This document shows, piece after piece, positions 56,544 through 64,000 of a stretch of DNA of 64,000 nt. The position numbers and the translations under genes were made by a program. The DNA is from Sclerurus mexicanus (lineage: Eukaryota; Chordata; Aves; Passeriformes; Furnariidae): contig VWZF01006750.1 in assembly GCA_013396755.1 (NCBI GenBank), positions 2,148,586-2,212,585 of the forward strand. Reading direction: 5' to 3'. Under the pieces are notes generated by a model. It was not told the origin of the DNA. It worked only from the letters and a program-made list of their open reading frames with translations, and did not search any database. How positions within the stretch are numbered: the stretch's first letter is position 1; the number at the start of each line of letters is the position of its first letter.

Positions 56544-59500
56544 GAATGCGAGGGGTCGGGGCATATCCTGAGTGCGGGCTAGAAATGCGAATTTATCCCA
56601 TGATTTTTTTTTTATTATTTTTTTCCCCCTTGTCTGTATATGCAAACAGTGCATTCCCCCGCATGCACGACTCCCGCCGGGGTCTGGTCGCACCGGCGGG
56701 GTCGGGTCTGTCGATGCTGAGCCTGGCCAGGACAGGCGTTTCCCTGCCCTCGGTCCTCAAGTAGGGCACGGGAACCGAAGGGGGAGGTTTGGGCTGAAGG
56801 AGCCCCGCCGACAGCCCTCTGGGGGCTGGGAGAGCGGCGCCGGTGCGCCCCGGAGAGCTGGCTAGGTGCGTGGGAAAGGCAGGTGCGGGGCGGGTGTCCC
56901 TCCGCAGCGGCACAGCCGTGCCCCGGGGCTCTGCTGTCGACGGTCATTCTTGAGCCCCCATTGCCCCCCACGCTCTCCTTCCTGCCTAAAACATGATATA
57001 CCCGAAGGGAGTTACCGTCTTTCTGCGTTTATGTTTTGGGATTTTGTTTCCCCTCCCGTGTCGGGGATTCTGGAGTACACCTACATCTGCTTTCCCTGTG
57101 GCCCGTGTATAAATTCCGCTTTCCAAGTGACACTGTCCTGATTCTCAGTCCGTGTTTAGGGATGTTTGAGAGCATCACAAAGAACCGTGGCTCAGTGTGG
57201 CACCCACCCGGCAGACAGCCACAGCAGGAGGTTTTTCTCGTGCGAGCTGATGCTGGACAAACTTTGTCGGTGCTTTTCTTTTTCTTCCCAGGAGTTAGAC
57301 CTAATGTGGAAATATGTTGCTTTTGTGGAGCACTGGAGAGAGAGAAAGGTTGCTGCTGCATGTGGGCAGAGTTGCATACAAGAAGGATGTGCGGGTTTGC
57401 TAAAGCACTTGGAAATCCCAGTTATATGGCTAAGAAGAGAAAAGGAATTTTAGAAGCTGTTTTGTTTGTTGGGGTTTTTTGTTTGGTTGGTTTTGTTCCC
57501 CCCCCATATATGTAATTAAGAAGTAATAATAAGTATAAGAATGCTTGGCTTTCCCGGAATCATTTCTGTGGAGAGGTACTTGTGAAAACTACACAAATCT
57601 GAGACTGTGCTCTCACCCAGCCCTTCCAAAGTGCACTCCTCTGTGTCCTTTCTGACAGAAGAGCAGTGCTGTTTGCTCTGATGCCTGGTGCTTCTGGCAG
57701 GCTTTTGGGAGCTGCTGGTGGGCTGGATGCACTTGAGATCATGTCTGTACATGTAATGGTGCTAATTCATTTCTTGCTGATACTCCATCCTCAGAGTCAC
57801 ATCCCTTGCTCATACCAGGCATTTATTTCACGGGAAGATCAGAAATTTGATCACAAAAAGGGGTAGCAGAGAATGAGAGTAAAAAATCTCCTATGCATCA
57901 TGCCACATTTCATCTATGTCTTACATACTCTTTCTTTTCATTGGTTTGTTTCATGTTCAAGATAGCACAGGTTTGATGTTTGTATTTAAAGTTTTTAATA
58001 GTACCATATGCATGTAGACCTAGATGTCAGTGAGTACATATCAGTCTGTGTAGATGAGGGGTGTTTAATAAGATCCTTTCAGATAGTTGCACCTGGAGTG
58101 GAAAGGAGCTTGCATGCTCTGCTAGCAGGATATGGGAGGTTGCATGACAGATGGCCTGAGTGGGGAAGAGAGGACCCCCTGCGTTTGGCTGTTTCAGAGC
58201 GCTCATCTCAGTGCCACAGGGCATGGCTCAAACTCTTGGATGGTTTCTCCTTTCCACGCTTACCCTCCCTAACACAACACTGTGTGACAGAAATGCCATG
58301 AGGAGAGAAGAGCCAGACCTCCCCCGTGCCTGCACCGCCAAGGGAGACTCATGTGTGGGATCTGTCACACTGTCACAGGACACAGGTGTGCTCACCTACC
58401 CAGAAAGGGACGGAGAGCTCTTCAGCAACACTTCCCAATGTGATAAACTTCCACAACAGAGTGGAAAATCCAGGGAATGTTGTTGGGATATAGCTATTTG
58501 TCTTGGACTTGTTTTTCCATGTATACTTTTATTTTTATTTCCTGTTTACTAGGACCAGGCACAGAATTTGGGTGCAGACCTGGTTTTGGCGTTTTTCCCA
58601 GAGCTGAGGGATTTTGTGATTGATGTGTGTGGTGGGGATCTTCATATATGTGTGTATGTGCTTCATTGAGGCAATGAATCAACAGTTTAACTATGCCCTC
58701 TTCAGGAAGTTTCCTCATCATATAGCACTGGACAAAGTTTTCCCTCTATTTTATGTTTCAAAAACATATGTTCCATCTCCATTCCTCAACTATCTTTAGC
58801 TTTTGAAGCGGGCTAAAAAAGCTATGAGCATTGCTGGGACTTCTGCTTTCATGCTTTCCTTTTCTTTGCCTTGTGGAAAATGAATTTATTAACTGTGTAG
58901 CTGGTGGATCAACCCCCCCACACTCCCTGGCAGATTCATATCACTGCATCTGTGTCCTTCTATGAGCTTCTCAGCAGACCTAAATACACTTTTTGTTTTA
59001 TTAGTATTTCTTATCTTCTTATCTGAAGCTGTCTAAGTATTTTTCCGCTGTTATCAGGAGAGAACAGGAAATGGCCACAATGATAGAGACAGCCCTTAAT
59101 TCTCAAAGTGGCATAAATGGGGCCAGAGTGATTATGAAGCCAGAATCAACTCTCTGAATTCACTATGCCTCTATGATAAGCTACATCAGAATGAGAATTT
59201 AAAAGTCTCAAACTGTGCCCCTGCCCAGCATTTCAGTGCCATCTCCATAAGAGTGACTTTTCCTTTGGCTCTTCAATCAGCAGAGACTGGGTTTCAGCTG
59301 TTGTGCTTCCCTGCTACTTCAGTACCCCACCCCACTTCCCACCTCTCAGTGTGTTATCCAGTTATGCTGTGGCTCCCACCTTTTTGGTGTGTAGGTGGGA
59401 CAAAAGGGAGGGTCAGGGTATCTATCTGCAGTGACAAGCATGGTTCAGACAGCTTTTTGGGTTAATAATGATGGTGTAAAAGATGGATAGAAGAGCTAAA

Positions 59501-59866
59501 GGACTGCATATTAATGAGGTTGTGTTTCATTTGTTCTTTTACAATGAAAGAGTGCATTTTTTATGCTTAACCCCTCAAACCTAATTAAATCAAAGTGATA
59601 ATTTAAAAAGAAAACTGTAAAAGAGCCATATGTGCAGATATTTTTCTTGCCCCAGCATAGTCTGTATTAGCAACAGCAGCAGTTTGAAAATGCTTAGTGC
59701 GGAAAAAGTGAAATATAACATGTGAATGTACTAACCTTTTGGGGATGCATTTCCTAATTAAATACCTAAACACATCTTGTTGAAAAAAGGCGGGGAAAGA
59801 ACTTAATTATCTTAATGCATCAGTGGACCTCTTGTATTTGATCATGTGGATGTAATAGTATTTGTA

Positions 59867-60370
59867 TTAATAAAGCAAGAGCCAAGTAGTATTTTGCTGT
59901 GAATAGATAAAGGCCCTTTGGAACATTAATCTGTTTGAAATCAATGTACTGTGGCAGATTTCAGTGATGCTGATGAGTTTGAGCTGGATGTGGCAGTCTG
60001 TAGTCATCCTGAGTAGCATTTTGGAATGGCAATAGTCTTTGCTGAAAGCAAAGCAACCACCAGGTTTCCTTTGCTGACTGAGATGCAATTTAAGCAGGAT
60101 TAAAATTAAGTGGATGGATCTGTCCATAGAGGAGGGATTCCTCCTTGGGAACGTGGCAGTCAGAATCTGGGCTCTTCTTCCTCTGGTTCCAGGCTCTAGC
60201 AGCTGGTTGCAATAGTTATGGAAAAAGTCTGTAGATCGTGTACAGTCTTCTTCTGAAGGCTCTTCAGCATTACTCTCAGTGTCATCCATTCCTCTATACA
60301 ATAAGAATGCTAGACATTTCCACAGTTGTTTTGCAGGTTTGCACTGAATCATTTTACATGTATCATTCAC
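59867..60370 (-). other. Unidentified 167-codon open frame
   Basis: Open for 167 codons in AT-rich DNA, where stops should be frequent. The middle part (MDDTESNAEEPSEEDC and after) looks moderately protein-like, with an acidic then basic composition. I do not recognise it, and the C-terminal part looks random. It could be a chance frame, a retrocopy remnant or an exon of an unknown transcript. Confidence 0.15.
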
Positions 60371-62857
60371 TAGACAACTTTGGGTTTTTTCAGTAATGGT
60401 CTCAAACCCCAGTTATTCACTATATTTTGGGACTAGCTTTGTGTATGACATCCAAATTCAGCAACAGGAAACAGCATTAACCAAATTAAAAATATTTTCC
60501 TAATTTAATTTTCCAAATACAGTACATCTGAAAACAGAGATACAGCTCTGTGCCAAGGCCCAGCAAATCACTTCCATAGCTGGTCTGTGCAGTAAGAGAG
60601 GAGAAAAGGTGGATTATATTTATTAGACATTTTCAGGTAAATATCTTGATTTTTTTCTAAATCAAAGAGAGGTCTTTTGAGGTGCAATCTGACAAATTCA
60701 GTTGAATAGGATACTAAGCAACATCAGTTCCTATGAAAGATGAGAGAAGCCCAGGCTGAATAGGACAACAATTTAGTATTTCTGTACAGTATACAATAAG
60801 TACTTTGTATATAAGTGAAATACTAAGGAGAGTTATATTTTGAAAAGTGAAGCTACATTTATGTCATGCTACCAGCTAAACAATCTTGTTTAGAGCAAGC
60901 CATTTTATAGTGTATGGCTATATTTGTTGATTTCTGGTTCTTTCTGGATTTTACATCATCAGACTTCTGAGTAATCAGTTCTGGTTACTTTTTCTGCAAA
61001 AAGGCACAAAAATTACTTTTGCAGCTCATCAGTAAAATATGTTTCAATTGCTGTTGCAAAGGGGAATTCCTGGGTAAAGTTGCATTGCTGAAAGTAGTGA
61101 ACAGTTTGCCGTGATTTAGTCAAAGAGGATTGGACTCAATGTGAGTCCCAAATACTCAGATTGTTGATTTGTCATTGAAAATATGTTACTGGAGGCTGTC
61201 TTTGAAAAACTGGTTAATATAATCATTGATGCTCTGCCTATGCAATATATTTCATATAACTGTTTGTATGTCCCTATAGCAAAAAATAGCATTCCCTTTT
61301 CCCCTTTTCTCCCTTTAGGGTGGGGAGAGGGCTGTGCTAGTTTATGGAGTGCACATCTTGTTAGCCACCCAGTGGAGGTATTCAAGTCTAGCAGGCAGCG
61401 ATCTTGGCATCAGTGCCAGTAAAGCAGTAATTACACTGTCTGTCATTTTCATTAGCCATCTTTGCTTCCCATTTGGCTTGGAGGTATAAAACAGCTTTTA
61501 AAGTATAAGTCAAGAATTAAAAGCAAGGAGTAAGAGACAAGCAGTGGTTTGCCAGTTGGCTATAATCTCCATCAACACAGCATCAAAATAATGTTGTGCA
61601 GAGGCACAGTTCAGTGTCGACTGCTTCCAAGGGCTGAAGGGATGGTGGTGTTTTAAGTGATTTATTGTGTGTGCTCGGTAGAGTCCAGTCTCATGAGCAG
61701 GTGCCCCTGGATCTTTCCGTCGTATCATTATCCAATAGGCGGTCTGAAGGAAATGTTATTAAGTCTTCTGGGAGGCAAACTGTATTCAAAGAAACACTTA
61801 ATTTGCATCATTTGCAAGCAAGCATTTGAAATTATGCTAAAGGGGAAATGGTTATAAAGAATCTTACACAGAACAAATAGGAACAACAAAATTCCCCTTT
61901 TTTTTGAACATACTTTATTCCCCTGTGTTTAATAGGGTCATCTGCAGGTACTCCAACCCCAAACTCCACTGCTGTGATGGGAAGCTGATTTATTGAGCAT
62001 TGTTGCTGTTTTTGTGATAAGTTTGCTTAAACATTTTGCAGAGCATTCATTGTGGTTATTGTATTTAGATTTATCTCTCTAGGGTGAGGATGTAGGATAA
62101 AACTGAATGCACGCAGGCTGAGGAAGGTGAAAGAAAGCCCTAAACTGTAGTTGTGTTCCAGTTGTTTTCCTTGAGGTTGGCTCTGCTTGTACAAACAACA
62201 CGCACAAGTAAGGCACAGCAAGTTGGAGTAGTGAGCAAGAGCTACCAGAGGTTTTCCCAGCTTTCAGTAACCTCAGAGATGCTTGTATGTAAGCTTTTCC
62301 CCCAGGTAGTCATCACTAGAACAGCTTCCTGTTTGCTTTTATGACTCCATCCCAAATCACATGTACATTAAGCAGGAAACATGAGATATCCTCCCAACTC
62401 ATCAAACACCAGGATTTGGGGAGTCCCTTTATAGCCTGGCACATTATCTAGAAGTTTGTGCTAGGGAAGAAAGAGCTTCATGCAAAAACAGTTTCACTTA
62501 AAAATATCCTTTTTATCAACGTGGAAAATTTGGGGGGAACCAAAAGACAGAAAAAGATTTCTTTTTGTTTGTTTGCTAGGTGGAGGTTGGAAAAGAAACA
62601 AGAAACCTTAATCAAAACCAGAAAAGATTCAGTTATTTTAGTGAAAAGGTCAACAAAGCCCAGAATATTTACCTTACTGACCAAACTCTTTGTATTTATG
62701 CTCTGTGAAAATCTGTTAGGTATCCAGTGAAAATGAAATCTTTATTTGTCCATATATTTCAACCAGCCTAGTGAAAAACCTCACTGTTAAACTTGATTTA
62801 CAGTCGTGGTTAAGCACTGGTTAAGACACATATTTACAGCACTTTCTAGATCTCAGT

Positions 62858-62858
<1 letters not shown>

Positions 62859-62890
<32 letters not shown>

Positions 62891-62893
62891 TTT
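62859..62893 (+). repeat. Poly(T) tract (T12 C T22)
   Basis: A homopolymer run interrupted by one C. On the minus strand it is poly(A), but no retrocopy body was recognised next to it. Confidence 0.9.
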
Positions 62894-63627
62894 GAAATCA
62901 TGCTGATTTTACTGTGATACAATTTGAGATAGAGACCCAGATTCTCAGTGATGCCAGATATGTCTTTAAGTCCACCAGGGAATATCAGGCAACACTGGAT
63001 TTAGGCGAGCACTTTTGCTGTTCCCCAGATACAGGGAGTGCTGCTCTAGCTTGCATGACAGTCCAATAGTCCCATCAAGGCAGGGACATCTCCTGTGTCA
63101 GTATGCAATGCTGCAGTGCATCAGCACCTCCTCAAATTCTCACTTTCCTTTGTTATGAGCCCTACACAGACAGGAGAGGCACCCAAAGAGCTGTGCGTGC
63201 TCATCCCAGTTGGTGATGTCTCCTCTGGGGGACATCTACAGTTAAGTTTTTAGAATAGTTTTGCTACATGTTTACATTGCTAGAGACAATGGTGAGTTCT
63301 TATTTGTCACATTGTATTAGCTATTTAGTATCTAATCCATCTTGCTGGGTTTGGAGGTTTGCTATAGTTATCACAGTTTGGTGGAGAGATCTAAGGGGAA
63401 TTGCCTAAGGGTGCAGAACAAATGTATAAGGAAGCTGAAATGCAGACTTAAAGTTTCTGAGTACCCAAGACTGGTGCTCCAGTTCATCTTCCTTCTTGTC
63501 TAACAGTCCCAAAGAGGGATGCTATGGAGGGAATGCTGTGTTGAAGATACCTTCCCAATGTTGTATTTGTTGAGTCTCATTGATGGGTTTCTATATATCT
63601 GCTGGTATCTAGGAATATGTTTAGAAG

Positions 63628-64000
63628 GGTATCGTGGTTTAGGAATGGTACTCCCCAGTTTAGTGCTCCCACTGAGACCCTCCAAACCTCATGCCAGTCT
63701 CTCCTCCTCTTCCCCCTCTCCCTGTGGTAGGATGGAGAGGAGAATTGGAGGCACAGAAGGCAAAGATCATGGCTGAGATAAGAAAAATTTACTGGAAACA
63801 ACAATGATATAAGAAAATGAACAGTAACAGCAACAATATTAATGACAGAGGGAACAAGAAAGAAGCAAGGGATTCATGTGGAAACTCCCTGACAGCAGCA
63901 ACCCCAACAACTTGACTATTCTCTCTGCCACGATAGGCTGAACTGGAAAAGAGCCCTTTCCCTGTCTCTGGAAAATTATGTGAGATGGTATGGAATAACC
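63628..64000. mobile_element. Probable endogenous-retrovirus LTR, running off the window
   Basis: The sequence follows the layout of a common avian ERV LTR family as I remember it: a TCGTGGTTTAGG start (63632), a C-rich TCTCCTCCTCTTCCCCCTCT block (about 63700), GATGGAGAGGAGAATTGG (about 63731), an A-rich stretch AATTTACTGGAAACAACAA (about 63787) and GGTATGGAATAACC at the very end. The other end, target-site duplication and any internal region are outside the window, so orientation and solo status cannot be judged. Confidence 0.55.

Larger units (their letters stand above)
55780..56940. promoter_or_regulatory. CpG island over the CRH 5' half and the UNC5C-like exon
   Basis: Dense CpG from the 5' half of the CRH coding region through and past the plus-strand exon at 56397-56520. 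No TATA box was seen just upstream of that exon, which suits a CpG-island promoter. The 216 bp between the CRH acceptor and the UNC5C-like ATG (56181-56396) must hold the 3' part of the CRH intron and the leader of the other gene. I see no CRE (TGACGTCA) or TATAAA on the CRH strand in this block. Confidence 0.6.
56544..63627. other. Non-coding stretch, possible UNC5C intron 1
   Basis: After the CpG island ends (about 56950) the DNA is ordinary AT-rich sequence. I recognise no UNC5C exon 2, no CRH exon 1, no RRS1 or ADHFE1 sequence, and no CR1 copy. T-runs lie at 62859-62893. A 167-codon minus-strand frame (60370-59867) is unresolved. Confidence 0.5.

Noticed and set aside
56521..64000. Expected right-hand neighbours of CRH (RRS1, ADHFE1) or UNC5C exon 2
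   Set aside because: I searched the open frames for recognisable parts of these proteins and found none, so no such gene is claimed.
1..64000. CRISPR arrays, operons, bacterial mobile elements or a new defence-type system
   Set aside because: The window is vertebrate chromosomal DNA. No direct-repeat array with spacers or tightly packed gene set is present.

Overview
The window looks like euchromatic bird DNA. Split vertebrate genes with long introns sit among several CR1-type LINE fragments, the dominant avian interspersed repeat, and the right edge holds what looks like an avian endogenous-retrovirus LTR. Passerine or other neoavian origin is plausible, but I cannot fix the species.

Layout. 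(1) 36-125: an intron-containing tRNA-Tyr(GTA) gene with a T5 Pol III terminator and an antisense CR1 remnant just behind it. (2) 0.4-16.9 kb: non-coding DNA with a decayed tRNA-Arg(ACG) pseudogene on the minus strand (2862-2934) and an antisense CR1 (7360-7818). (3) 16.96-53.07 kb: TRIM55 (MURF2), plus strand. I could place all ten coding exons with consistent splice sites and phases, giving 1614 nt and 537 residues. The introns hold further CR1 pieces (18.8, 21.5 and 22.7 kb). The last intron is 15.3 kb. Exon 9 can be read through to a stop and an AATAAA, giving a possible short C-terminal isoform. (4) 53.07-55.16 kb: the TRIM55 3' flank and an orphan CpG island (about 54.49-55.11 kb). (5) 55.16-56.18 kb: the coding exon of CRH on the minus strand, convergent with TRIM55, with an intact 173-residue prepro-hormone. 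(6) 56397-56520: a plus-strand exon encoding a signal peptide that I recognise as UNC5C exon 1, only 216 bp from the CRH splice acceptor. (7) 56.5-64 kb: non-coding DNA, which would be UNC5C intron 1 if that gene continues, ending in LTR-like sequence.

The order tRNA-Tyr, TRIM55(+), CRH(-) matches what I recall of human 8q13. The UNC5C exon does not fit, because UNC5C lies on a different chromosome in human (4q22) and, as I recall, in chicken. It also sits where the CRH intron, non-coding exon 1 and promoter should be. This junction is the most important observation in the window: either a real rearrangement with promoter exchange, a duplicated segment, or an assembly misjoin.

The protein genes do not form a pathway. 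TRIM55 is a striated-muscle RING/B-box/coiled-coil ubiquitin ligase of the sarcomere and microtubules. CRH is the hypothalamic stress-axis neuropeptide. UNC5C is a netrin receptor for axon repulsion.
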